A stretch of 64,000 nt of DNA from RGIG426 sp045598965 (GTDB lineage Bacteria > Bacillota > Clostridia > Oscillospirales > Acutalibacteraceae). The translations under genes and the position numbers were made by a program. Below the pieces are notes generated by a model. The model did no database searches and was not told the DNA's origin. It was given only the letters and a program-made list of their open reading frames with translations. The stretch is from NCBI GenBank assembly GCA_045598965.1, contig JAZRVH010000009.1, forward strand, positions 1 to 64,000. The letters run 5' to 3'. Below, piece by piece: positions 1 to 8,533 of this stretch. The stretch's first letter is position 1; each line of letters opens with the position of its first letter.

Positions 1-1
1 G

Positions 2-685
2 ACCGGCAAACAGACGATCGAAATCATCGGCAACGGCGGTTCTCCCACGGTGCTTGCCACGGTGGAACTTCCCGCGATGGACAAAAACGTGGACGTGCCG
101 TTTGAGGCGCGGGTGAAAATCGATCCGGACAGCGTGACCTACGGTTACGCCGAATACGTGCTGACGGTGCGCGATGAAGACGGCACGGCGCTTTCCGAGC
201 CGGAAATCGCCACGGCGGCGTTGACTTCGCCGTTCGGAATCACCCTTTCCGGTGTGGAGGACGAGGTTATCACGCTGCAAAAAGGCGAGAGTTTCGCGCT
301 TTCCGCCACTTACGCACCGTCAACGTATTATCGCAACGCCGCGGTTGCTTTTGCGATAGACGATACGGCGGTGGCAACGGTGGAAAACAACACGCTGGTC
401 GGTCTTGCCGCCGGCGAAACCACGCTGCGCTTGTCTGTGGCGCCTTATGGCGGCAAAAAGACGGTGACGGTCGTGGTGTTGGAGGACGGTTTGCTCGGTG
501 ATGCGAACAATGACGGCGCGGTCAATATGAAAGACGTGCTGATAATTCGCAAGCAACTCGCGGGGTTGGATCCCGAAATCGATATGAAAAACGCCGATTG
601 CAACGTCGATGGCGAGGTCAATATGAAAGACGTGCTGTTGCTTCGCAAGTTCCTTGCAAGTATGGTTGAAAACCTCGGCGCGTAA
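2..685 (+). CDS. Secreted dockerin protein, C-terminal part (gene begins before the window)
   Basis: The reading frame is open from base 2, so this is the 3' end of a longer gene. It encodes about 227 residues. The middle (roughly bases 260-480) looks like a bacterial Ig-like BIG2 domain, with an LQKGESFAL entry strand and an ATVENNTLVGLAAGETTLRL core. The last 62 residues are a dockerin with two calcium loops, GDANNDGAVNMKD and ADCNVDGEVNMKD. Dockerins bind cohesins on scaffoldins or on the cell surface, so the protein is probably exported and docked. The N-terminal catalytic or binding part is out of view, so the activity cannot be named. A strong terminator follows the TAA. Confidence 0.85.
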   Translation, partial: TGKQTIEIIGNGGSPTVLATVELPAMDKNVDVPFEARVKIDPDSVTYGYAEYVLTVRDEDGTALSEPEIATAALTSPFGITLSGVEDEVITLQKGESFALSATYAPSTYYRNAAVAFAIDDTAVATVENNTLVGLAAGETTLRLSVAPYGGKKTVTVVVLEDGLLGDANNDGAVNMKDVLIIRKQLAGLDPEIDMKNADCNVDGEVNMKDVLLLRKFLASMVENLGA

Positions 686-696
686 ACATCCGTAAG

Positions 697-730
697 AAAA
701 GCGGCAGGAATAATTCCTGCCGCTTTTTTC
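697..730 (+). terminator. Rho-independent terminator after the first dockerin gene
   Basis: A perfect 10-bp stem (701-710 with 714-723, GCGGCAGGAA) has a three-base TAA loop and is followed by six T. It ends the partial dockerin gene, and the next promoter starts only a few bases later. Confidence 0.92.
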
Positions 731-759
731 TTGCGCTTTTCCTGGAAATATGCTATACT
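731..759 (+). promoter_or_regulatory. Sigma-A promoter for the 825-5075 gene
   Basis: TTGCGC (731-736), 17 bp, then TATACT (754-759) with an upstream TG giving an extended -10 (TGCTATACT). It lies directly behind a terminator and about 65 bp before the start codon. Confidence 0.75.
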
Positions 760-824
760 GACTATAACTATGGATGAAATAAAGAAAAATTCTGGAAATC
801 AACCGCGAAATGAGGGTATGTGAA

Positions 825-3800
825 ATGAAAAAACGGATATTGGCTGTGCTTTTGGCGGCGGCGATGGTGTTGACCGCGCTTCCGACGTTTCTGATGTCGG
901 TCGCGGCGGAAACGGGGACGTATCTCGACTATGCCGGCGGCACGTTCACGGCGGTGGCGTTGCCGGATCCTCTCAACGTCATTGACGAGGAGACGGATGC
1001 GTTTGTCACCGGATGGAATATCGTGAAAGGCAGCGTGGAATTTACAAGCCGTATCACGCTGCCGAAAGACGTTAATCTCATTTTGGCGGACGGGGCAACG
1101 CTGACCGCGAAAAAGGGTATTACGGTGGCTTCTGACGGCGGTTTTGCTGTGTATGCTCAATCGGCCGATGAGGAGACGATGGGCAAGCTTATTGTGCCGG
1201 AAAGCGTGGATTCTTTTGATGCCGCTATCGGTGCATCCAGCGAAGGTCACTGCGGTGCCATTTCGATTTACGGCGGTTTACTGAACGTGCAGGGTGGCTT
1301 GGCCGGCAGCGGTATCGGCAGCGGATTTTATAGCTCGACTTGCGGGGACATTACGATCGCCGGCGGCGTGGTGAACGCACGGGGTGGTGAAAACGGCTCC
1401 GGTATCGGCAGCGGATACAACGGCTCGGGATGTGGTACAATAACGCTTTTCGGCGGCGTGGTGAACGCGCAGGGCGGCGAAAAAGCCTCGGGTATCGGCA
1501 GTGGTTTTTTGTCAAGTTGCGGTGTGGTTGCCGTTTCCGGCGGTATGGTGAATGCACAGGGCGGAAAAAGCGGTGCCGGTATCGGCGGCGGATTTTCGTC
1601 GAGCTGCGGCACGGTTACCATTTCCGGCGGCGTGGTGAACGCACAGGGCGGTGAAAGAGCCTCCGGTATCGGCAGCGGATTTGCGGCATCGTGCGAAACC
1701 GTGACGATTACGGGAGGGTATATCCGTGCGAAAGACGGAGGGAATGCACAGCCCATCGGAAAAGGCAACGGTGCCTCCTCGATAACGGTGACTGTGGATG
1801 CCTCCTGCACGAAAATTGTGAAAAGTGATGCCACGTATATCAACTATGAGCCGTTTGCGGCAACACAACCCGGCTGTGAGATGAGTGCCACGGCGGCGTA
1901 TTACAAAGATTACGTCAGCGGCGACTACTATGCGGCGCTTCCGTTTACGGAGGACGGGCGCATCGGTGACGATGCCGCGCTTGCTGCGTGGAAAGCGCAA
2001 GGCGGCGATGGCTATATTGCGCCGCTCGGTCACACCTACGAATACCTCGATTTCTTCCAACACGTGTGCGCGCGATGCGGCGACGTGAGCGGACACGCAT
2101 ACTATAACAATGCGTGCAGCGACTGCGGCATTACTACGAGTGTGAAATATTATGACTACAATGACGTCTCGAAGCAGTTTTCGCAAGTGACGATTGACCC
2201 GTATATGGATGATCTTCGGGGTGTTTGTTCCACAGATACGGATACGGAGATTGACGGCGGTTATTATATTGTGTTTGGTGACGTGACGGTGAACGGAACG
2301 CTGACTGTTTCCGACGATACCGAACTGATTTTGGGCGACGGCGCTACGCTGACGGTGACGAACGGCATTGTGCTGGACGGGGGCGACTTGTCTGTGTATG
2401 CCCAAACGCTGGACACGGCGAAAATGGGCACGCTGGTCGTGACGGCAACGGTTGCGAATCGGGCTGCCATCGGCGGAGACGGCGACCTTGTCGTTAACGG
2501 CGGCATTGTCACCGCGACCGGTGCCGCGGGCGGTGCCGGTATCGGCAGTGACGGTGAGGCCGCGTGCGGAAACATTACGCTGAACGGCGGCGTGATCACG
2601 GCGGCCGGTGGTACCGGCGCCGCCGGTATCGGTAATGGGCTTAACGGCACGTGCGGCACGATCACGGTGGGCGAAACCCTGTCGCTGTTTGCCGGTGATG
2701 CCGCTGACAACCTTGCCTACTGTGCCGCATACAGTGATAAACGGTACGCGCTGCTTTGCAAAGGTACGCAAACCGCCGCGATTTCTCCCACGTGTTTTCA
2801 GGTGGGGTGCAAAGCGTATATCCAAAATGCGGTGGATTCGCTGTATTACGAAATGAGCGACAGCGGCGCGAAAATCGGCGATGGTGAAGCACTTGCCGCA
2901 TGGAAAGCGGAGAAAGGCGACGGATATGTCGCTATCGTTGACCACGATTGGATTGTGGTGGACGAGAACACCCATAAATGCTCGTATTGCGAGGATGTTC
3001 GGGAGCATACGTACGTGAATGCTCCGTACATTTGCGATGCGTGCGGGTATGAAAATCTTTCGGCGGCACGCTCGGATGCAAAAGCCACATTGGAGAATGC
3101 GGCAGGCGAAAATCCGTCGGATGCGATGAAAACGGTTTTGAACAATGCAAAATTGGCGGTGGATACTGCCGAAACAGTGGCGGCTGTGGCGGCGGAAAAA
3201 GAAACGTGGCTTCCCATTGTGGAACTGCGACGTGTCAAAGATATCGCTATTGCGGCCGTGAGCAACGTGGCGGGCGAAACCCCGTCGTCGTCGGTGCAGG
3301 CGAGTTTGAATGCCGCCGAGGATCTTATAAACACGGCGACCACCGAGGAGGAAGTGGATGCGATTAAAACGACGGTGATTCCGGTGATTACCGCCCAGGT
3401 AGCGGCGGAAGCCGAAGCAGCGGCACAAACGCTGGCATCCTCCAAAACCGTTGCCAAAGCCGCATTGACAGCGGCGGCGGGCGAAAATCCGTCGGATACA
3501 CTTGTGGGCATTTTGAGCGGTGCGTTGGATGCGGTGGACGATGCCGCAACGATTGCGGCGGTGCAAACCGCAGAGGAAGCCGGCTTTGCCGCAATTTTTA
3601 CACAATTGCAAGCCGAAGCTGACGCTGCTAAACAAGCGGTGGAGGACGAACTCGTGCAGACAAAACAGGATTTGCTGGCAGCAACGACAACGTTGACGGC
3701 GGCAAAAGAGGCGATTAAAATGCTCAATGAAACGGTTTCGTGCCAGGATGCGACGATCGCCGAAAAACAAGAGGCACTGAATACCGCCACCGAGCAACTG

Positions 3801-5075
3801 AATACGGCCAAGGCAAATCTTGAAACGGCGAAAGCCGACCTCGAAACCGCCAAGGCGAATATTGAGGAACTCGAGGGCATCGTTTCCGAAAAAGACGAGG
3901 CGTTGACAAAAGCAAAACAAGACCTCGACGACAAACAAGCCGCCCTCGACGAGATGACCGAAAATTACAACACCGCTTCGGCGGCACTGGAGGCGGCACA
4001 AAAGGATCTCGCTGACACGACGGCGGCGTTGGACAAAGCGAACGCCGCCAACGAGCAAGCACAAAAAGATTTGGAAGCGGTGAATGAGGCTCTCGAAACG
4101 GCGAATGCGACGATTGACGAGCTCAACAACACGGTTGCGAGCAAGGATGCGACGATTGCCGAAAAGCAAGCGGTTCTCGACACCGCTACCGAACAGTTGA
4201 ACACGGCAAAGACTGACCTCGACAAAGCGAACGCTGACCTCGAAACCGCCAAGACGAATATTGAGGAACTCGAGGGCACCGTTTCCGAAAAAGACGAGGC
4301 GTTGACAAAAGCAAAGCAAGACCTCGACGACAAACAAGCCGCCCTCGACGAGGTGACCGAGAATTACAACACCGCTTCGGCGGCACTGACGGAAGCTCGA
4401 AAGAATCTTGCCGACACAACGGCGGCTTTGGATGAGGCGAACGCCGCCAATGAGCAAGCGAAAAAAGACCTTGCGGCAGCAAACGTTTTGCTCCAAGTGG
4501 CGAACGACACGATTGCTGAGCTTAACAACACAGTTGCGAGCAAGGATGCAACGATTGCCGAAAAGCAAGCGGCTCTCGACACCGCTACTGAGCAGTTGAA
4601 CACGGCGAAATCGGAAATTGAAAAAGCGAAAGCCGATCTCGAAACCGCCAAGGCGAAAGTGGCCGAACTTGAGGGTGCTGTTTCCGAGAAAGACGAGGCA
4701 CTCGCACAAGCTGTGCAGGATTTCGAAAATGCTCGGGAAACGCTCAAGCAAGCCGAGCAGAATGCGAAAGACCTGCAAGCGGAAATCGACCACCTGAAAG
4801 CGTTGCTCGAGGATAAACCGACCGAGCCGACAGAGACAAATCCGAGCGAAACGGAACCGACCGGGACGGAACCGGCGGAAATGGTTGGCGACGCCAACGG
4901 CGACAATGCAGTCAACATGAAAGACGTTTTGCTTTTGCGTAAGTATTTGGCGGAAATGGATGTGGAATTTAACGCCCAAAATGCTGATGTCAACAGTGAC
5001 GGTGAGGTCAATATGAAAGACGTATTGACACTTCGCAAATATCTTGCCGATATGATTGACCACCTCGGTGCGTAA
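825..5075 (+). CDS. Large secreted beta-helix / coiled-coil dockerin protein
   Basis: This encodes about 1416 residues. I start at ATG 825 because GAGGG at 812-816 is 8 bp upstream; ATG 810 adds five residues without a ribosome site. Residues 1-28 are a signal peptide. Residues 150-300 and again near 570-620 hold glycine-rich GIGSG repeats typical of a parallel beta-helix. Two cysteine-pair motifs follow these parts (CARCG with CSDCG near 415-440; CSYC with CDACG near 715-740) and resemble zinc ribbons. Residues 745-935 hold three FIVAR-like repeats marked by AAGENPSD or a variant. Residues 938-1328 form a long coiled coil built from a 133-residue repeat, then a Thr/Glu linker and a C-terminal dockerin. 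No enzyme domain is visible; an extended surface stalk or adhesin is my inference. Confidence 0.85.
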   Translation: MKKRILAVLLAAAMVLTALPTFLMSVAAETGTYLDYAGGTFTAVALPDPLNVIDEETDAFVTGWNIVKGSVEFTSRITLPKDVNLILADGATLTAKKGITVASDGGFAVYAQSADEETMGKLIVPESVDSFDAAIGASSEGHCGAISIYGGLLNVQGGLAGSGIGSGFYSSTCGDITIAGGVVNARGGENGSGIGSGYNGSGCGTITLFGGVVNAQGGEKASGIGSGFLSSCGVVAVSGGMVNAQGGKSGAGIGGGFSSSCGTVTISGGVVNAQGGERASGIGSGFAASCETVTITGGYIRAKDGGNAQPIGKGNGASSITVTVDASCTKIVKSDATYINYEPFAATQPGCEMSATAAYYKDYVSGDYYAALPFTEDGRIGDDAALAAWKAQGGDGYIAPLGHTYEYLDFFQHVCARCGDVSGHAYYNNACSDCGITTSVKYYDYNDVSKQFSQVTIDPYMDDLRGVCSTDTDTEIDGGYYIVFGDVTVNGTLTVSDDTELILGDGATLTVTNGIVLDGGDLSVYAQTLDTAKMGTLVVTATVANRAAIGGDGDLVVNGGIVTATGAAGGAGIGSDGEAACGNITLNGGVITAAGGTGAAGIGNGLNGTCGTITVGETLSLFAGDAADNLAYCAAYSDKRYALLCKGTQTAAISPTCFQVGCKAYIQNAVDSLYYEMSDSGAKIGDGEALAAWKAEKGDGYVAIVDHDWIVVDENTHKCSYCEDVREHTYVNAPYICDACGYENLSAARSDAKATLENAAGENPSDAMKTVLNNAKLAVDTAETVAAVAAEKETWLPIVELRRVKDIAIAAVSNVAGETPSSSVQASLNAAEDLINTATTEEEVDAIKTTVIPVITAQVAAEAEAAAQTLASSKTVAKAALTAAAGENPSDTLVGILSGALDAVDDAATIAAVQTAEEAGFAAIFTQLQAEADAAKQAVEDELVQTKQDLLAATTTLTAAKEAIKMLNETVSCQDATIAEKQEALNTATEQLNTAKANLETAKADLETAKANIEELEGIVSEKDEALTKAKQDLDDKQAALDEMTENYNTASAALEAAQKDLADTTAALDKANAANEQAQKDLEAVNEALETANATIDELNNTVASKDATIAEKQAVLDTATEQLNTAKTDLDKANADLETAKTNIEELEGTVSEKDEALTKAKQDLDDKQAALDEVTENYNTASAALTEARKNLADTTAALDEANAANEQAKKDLAAANVLLQVANDTIAELNNTVASKDATIAEKQAALDTATEQLNTAKSEIEKAKADLETAKAKVAELEGAVSEKDEALAQAVQDFENARETLKQAEQNAKDLQAEIDHLKALLEDKPTEPTETNPSETEPTGTEPAEMVGDANGDNAVNMKDVLLLRKYLAEMDVEFNAQNADVNSDGEVNMKDVLTLRKYLADMIDHLGA
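1311..1700 (+). repeat. 87-90 bp tandem repeats coding GIGSG beta-helix rungs
   Basis: The string GGTATCGGC recurs at 1311, 1401, 1491, 1578 and 1665, with periods of 90, 90, 87 and 87 bp (30 or 29 residues). Two more units at 2538 and 2625, again 87 bp apart, lie in the second half of the same gene. Each unit encodes a turn of the pattern SGIGSG, cysteine, ISGG, VVNAQGG. Confidence 0.85.
3741..4820 (+). repeat. 399-bp tandem repeat coding a 133-residue coiled-coil unit
   Basis: The codons for TIAEKQ begin at 3753, 4152 and 4551, exactly 399 bp apart each time. The unit is 133 residues, which is 19 heptads, so the coiled-coil register is kept across unit boundaries. Copies are near-identical in DNA over long stretches, for example around LDDKQAALDE. 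Confidence 0.88.
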
Positions 5076-5115
5076 ATCGTTGCATACGGCATTTTTGGAT
5101 AATTTGACGGTAAAA

Positions 5116-5190
5116 AAATTTTTTCGAAAAAGAAAATTCCCGACGGTTTTGTGAAAAATAAAAAATTTTTCGAAACTGTTTTTCGAAAGC
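5116..5190 (+). promoter_or_regulatory. Three TTTTTCGAAA palindromic elements before the orphan gene
   Basis: In an AT-rich leader, TTTTTTCGAAAA occurs at 5119-5130, TTTTTCGAAA at 5166-5175 and again at 5179-5188. The core TTTCGAAA is palindromic. The last two are 13 bp apart. I found no convincing sigma-A promoter here. They could be operator sites or AT-rich sequence by chance. Confidence 0.4.
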
Positions 5191-5243
5191 GGGGGTATTC
5201 TTGATAGAAAGACCGAGTATTTACACAACAGGGAGGAATTGCC

Positions 5244-8200
5244 ATGCCCGGATTCACGCCGAACGACGTACAGAATGAGGCGAATGCACTTCAAAACGGA
5301 AAATTAAAAGAAATCGAGGAACAAATCGGTTCTTTGGAGGCGGGGGATACTCGCCGTCTCGCAGAGATGACATTGGAGAGTGCACAGGTTGTTCTTAAAG
5401 CGGCGACGAGCGGCCATTTGGACAACAAATCGTTTCCTCTTCACTTTGCACGGATGTATTATACACAGCAGGTGCGTGACGGAAAACAGTCGCTGACCTC
5501 TGCCGAGGTGGAGGAGAAAGCCGCCGCTCTTGCCGGTAATACGAAGTTTTTGAAGGTGTTTGCCGATAAACGTGGGCCGGACGATTGTATGAATGCGATA
5601 CATTCGTTTTTCGGTGGACCCCGTGAGAACCATTTGGACAGTTGGGTCAAGGAGTGCGAGCAATCGGTAACCCGAGATTACGGTCAGGAGTTTGAAGTTC
5701 TCTGCGGTGACACGCTGCAGGGAGCGGAGCGTGAAGCGGCGAAACAGCATTTTGTCAATATGGGCACGCTGAACGAGGAAATTCGTGCTTTGGATTACGA
5801 AAAAGCTCTTTCGCCCGACCAGATGTATACTCGTTTGACGAGCGAGACTCTGCAAGCCGAAAAAGCGGCAACGAATAGTATTAACAAAGTTTTGACGGAA
5901 AAAGGAGATCTGTTGCAACAGGGCGTAAAAATGCGTTCGACGTTGCCGCAACCGGCATCTATCCCTCCGCATTTGGCTCGTTTTGCCCATTTCTTTTTTG
6001 ACTATTCCAACAGCCCGGAAGCGGCAGAGAAAAATCAACAGCTTGTCAATCGACTTCATTCCGACGATCCGGCGGATAAGGAATTCCAAGCAGAATTTAC
6101 GATAAATTGCATCAACAAGATGTTGGCGGTGCCGGAGGAAGCCCTTTGCCCGAAAACGCCCGAGCAAGCGGCAAAGGCCCTCGGAAAGCATTACTATGAG
6201 ATGCGGGCATTGCAGGAAAGCTCGAACTTTCTTAAGGAGCTTACCAAGCAGTACAACCTGCCGGATTACGTGAAGCAGACGCTGATGCACAAGGGCGATC
6301 TGTATATGCAGAACGTCGAAAAATACGTAAAACGAACCGAAATTGACCCGAACGCTTATGAGGAGCTCTCGTTGCTTGAGGGGTATGATTCTGCCGCCAT
6401 CAGCAAAATCGGTGAAAAGCTTCTTCAAAGAAACGATCCGCTCGGTAGCTCGGTTTTGGCCTACACAGCGGTTGCCCATGATTTGAAGCAGGACAAAGAG
6501 ATACTGCCGAATGTTGAGGAATACGATAAGTTATATATGCGGGCGAGAGACCTTTCTCCCGTGAAAGAGGGAGCACAGGCGACCGCTTCCGACAGCTTCT
6601 TTTTGACACCCGATTCTGTGCAAAAGCCCAAAGCACCGGGTGCGTGGGCGAGTTTTTGGCACACCTTCGGGTTTTACAAAGAGGAATTCAACACCTATCA
6701 GCAAAACTTGGAAAAATACGAGAAGTGGGTGAAAGAACATCCGCAAAACAAAGCGTTTATAAAAGATGCTGCTTTTGGTGCAAACGGAGCGAATGCCGAA
6801 AATATGGAGAAGGAATTCGAAAAGAAAGTCTCTCTCGGCGATTTGGCGAAAGAGGCGAGTGCGGATTACAAAAAAACGTTGGACAAAGCCTTTGGTCAGG
6901 CGGAAAAACAAACCGAAGGACGTGTCGACCGTTTGGATTATGTGATGATAGGGCCGAAAAGCTTGCGTGCCATTTTGCAAGAGGAGTATTTGAAAACGCA
7001 CGCCGAGTGTCAAGAGTTTACCTCGCCCAACGGAACGGAGCTTGAGGAATATTGCAACGAAAGCTTAAAGAACGGTCATGCCTATGAGCTGCTTGCCCGT
7101 GCGGATTTGCAACACGTTTCGGTGCAGTATGCTTCCTTGAACGACAAGGCGGAGCTTAAATCCGACAACGGAAAAATTACGATGACGTCGTTTGCCTGTC
7201 CGGAGTGTATCAAAAAATTGAGCTCGTTACAGCGTTCGCAGTTTGAGGCAGAATCCGAAAAGGAATTTGCAAAAAAAGGGATGAATTTGAAAGAGCCGGC
7301 GAGTGCTACCGAACGGATGCACCTTATGGACAACAGCCGTGCCGCCTTGTATCAGCTGAATGCTTGGCAGCACGTGGAAGGCGTATGCGATAAATCCGAA
7401 CCCAAGGTTCCCAAAGAGGGGAATGTATTTTCGTTGAACGATGCCGCTTTCCACGGCTTGAAAGAGGCATACTTGCTTTGCACCTATGCGGAACCGCTGG
7501 AACAAGTGTATAACGCAGAGGAGCAGATTCCGCTGAAGAAAAGCGTTGAGGGAATTTTGCAAGAGAAAATCAACGATCCCGAGAGTGCCAAGGGTTTGGC
7601 GTCTGTTGCGGTGGAGGGCATCCAAAAAATCAAGGATTTGGTGGATGACTACACGAAAGGCATGGATTTGTCGAAAGAGATTTGTTCGCCCAAAATGAAG
7701 AAGGTGGCCGCTCTTGTGTCTACGGCTTCTGCTTTGTATAAGGGGATTTCTGGAAACGAAGCCTTAAAAGCGGAAGCGGGCAAGGCGTGGGCGAAACAAC
7801 ACCATATGAACGAAAACGACCCCGAGCAGGTGGAAAAGGCGAGCCAAAGCTTTAGCGTGTGTTCGACTCATCTTGTGGGTTTGGATACGGCGATGAAGCA
7901 AATCATGGAGGGTCGCCAGATTGGATGCCGCTTCTGTGCGGGTGCTGTCGCTCATACAAGCACCAATACCGGCAAGATTTTTGCCGGGGAGATGGCGTTG
8001 AAAGTGATTTCCGAGCGAGTGAAAGCCGATACGCCGTTGTCCGAGAGTATGCCACTTTCTGAGGCTGCCAAAATCGAAACTTGGAGCTTGTTTGCTATCG
8101 CATCCGGAGGCCTCGTTAAAGGAGAGGGACAAGAAGCTCTTCACAACCTGTGTATGGTGAAAAAACCGATAGAAGGCGTGAAGTTCGCCTCTTATGCAAT

Positions 8201-8384
8201 GAGTGGCGGGTTGGCTCACGATTGCCAGATAAAAGTCGGAGGAACCTCCGATGCGTTTACGACTGACCTCGGTGCGACGTTTGCCTACACGCCGCCGACG
8301 TCTGAAACGATGGGAAACAGCGTTGTGGAAGAACCAGCCATAGAGCAGGACGAACCGACTGTCGATCAGAATATGCTCGAATAA
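5244..8384 (+). CDS. Orphan 1046-residue soluble protein with two CxxC motifs
   Basis: I do not recognise this protein. ATG 5244 is preceded by GGGAGG at 5231-5236, an excellent ribosome site. There is no signal peptide, membrane segment, dockerin or low-complexity linker, unlike both neighbours. It looks mostly helical and charged. Two CxxC motifs (C652-P-E-C655 and C895-R-F-C898) could bind zinc together. Other fairly conserved-looking patches are the WASFWHTFGFYKEE region near residue 470 and the CSTHLVGLDTAMKQ region near 873. It sits alone between a dockerin gene and a strong terminator, so it is its own transcription unit. It could be a cytoplasmic protein or an effector exported by a route without a cleaved signal; neither is shown. 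Confidence 0.8.
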   Translation: MPGFTPNDVQNEANALQNGKLKEIEEQIGSLEAGDTRRLAEMTLESAQVVLKAATSGHLDNKSFPLHFARMYYTQQVRDGKQSLTSAEVEEKAAALAGNTKFLKVFADKRGPDDCMNAIHSFFGGPRENHLDSWVKECEQSVTRDYGQEFEVLCGDTLQGAEREAAKQHFVNMGTLNEEIRALDYEKALSPDQMYTRLTSETLQAEKAATNSINKVLTEKGDLLQQGVKMRSTLPQPASIPPHLARFAHFFFDYSNSPEAAEKNQQLVNRLHSDDPADKEFQAEFTINCINKMLAVPEEALCPKTPEQAAKALGKHYYEMRALQESSNFLKELTKQYNLPDYVKQTLMHKGDLYMQNVEKYVKRTEIDPNAYEELSLLEGYDSAAISKIGEKLLQRNDPLGSSVLAYTAVAHDLKQDKEILPNVEEYDKLYMRARDLSPVKEGAQATASDSFFLTPDSVQKPKAPGAWASFWHTFGFYKEEFNTYQQNLEKYEKWVKEHPQNKAFIKDAAFGANGANAENMEKEFEKKVSLGDLAKEASADYKKTLDKAFGQAEKQTEGRVDRLDYVMIGPKSLRAILQEEYLKTHAECQEFTSPNGTELEEYCNESLKNGHAYELLARADLQHVSVQYASLNDKAELKSDNGKITMTSFACPECIKKLSSLQRSQFEAESEKEFAKKGMNLKEPASATERMHLMDNSRAALYQLNAWQHVEGVCDKSEPKVPKEGNVFSLNDAAFHGLKEAYLLCTYAEPLEQVYNAEEQIPLKKSVEGILQEKINDPESAKGLASVAVEGIQKIKDLVDDYTKGMDLSKEICSPKMKKVAALVSTASALYKGISGNEALKAEAGKAWAKQHHMNENDPEQVEKASQSFSVCSTHLVGLDTAMKQIMEGRQIGCRFCAGAVAHTSTNTGKIFAGEMALKVISERVKADTPLSESMPLSEAAKIETWSLFAIASGGLVKGEGQEALHNLCMVKKPIEGVKFASYAMSGGLAHDCQIKVGGTSDAFTTDLGATFAYTPPTSETMGNSVVEEPAIEQDEPTVDQNMLE

Positions 8385-8397
8385 ACCCCATACAACT

Positions 8398-8438
8398 AAC
8401 CCCTACGACAGCCCCATGCTGTCGTAGGGGTTGCTTTT
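8398..8438 (+). terminator. Strong terminator after the orphan gene
   Basis: A 14-bp perfect stem (8398-8411 with 8419-8432, AACCCCTACGACAG) with a 7-base loop is followed by GCTTTTT. Confidence 0.92.
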
Positions 8439-8451
8439 TGGTAGGTTTTTC

Positions 8452-8480
8452 TTTACAATATTTTCTTTTTGTGTTATACT
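8452..8480 (+). promoter_or_regulatory. Sigma-A promoter for the 8534-14083 gene
   Basis: TTTACA (8452-8457), 17 bp, TATACT (8475-8480) with an extended -10 TG (TGTTATACT). It lies between the preceding terminator and the start codon. Confidence 0.82.
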
Positions 8481-8533
8481 GATATTTATGAGGTTCCCCC
8501 TTGAACACGAATATTATTTGGAGGATGATGAAG

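Noticed and set aside
5196..5229. A sigma-A or sigma-B promoter around GGGTATTCT and TTGATA before the orphan gene
   Set aside because: No matching partner box at a proper distance; GTTTTT to GGGTAT spacing is 9 bp, too short for sigma-B.
1512..5294. A 1260-codon open frame on the minus strand opposite the large dockerin gene
   Set aside because: It has no ribosome site, signal or known domain, is rich in Arg, His and Cys, and mirrors the codon bias and repeats of the plus-strand gene. It is a shadow frame.
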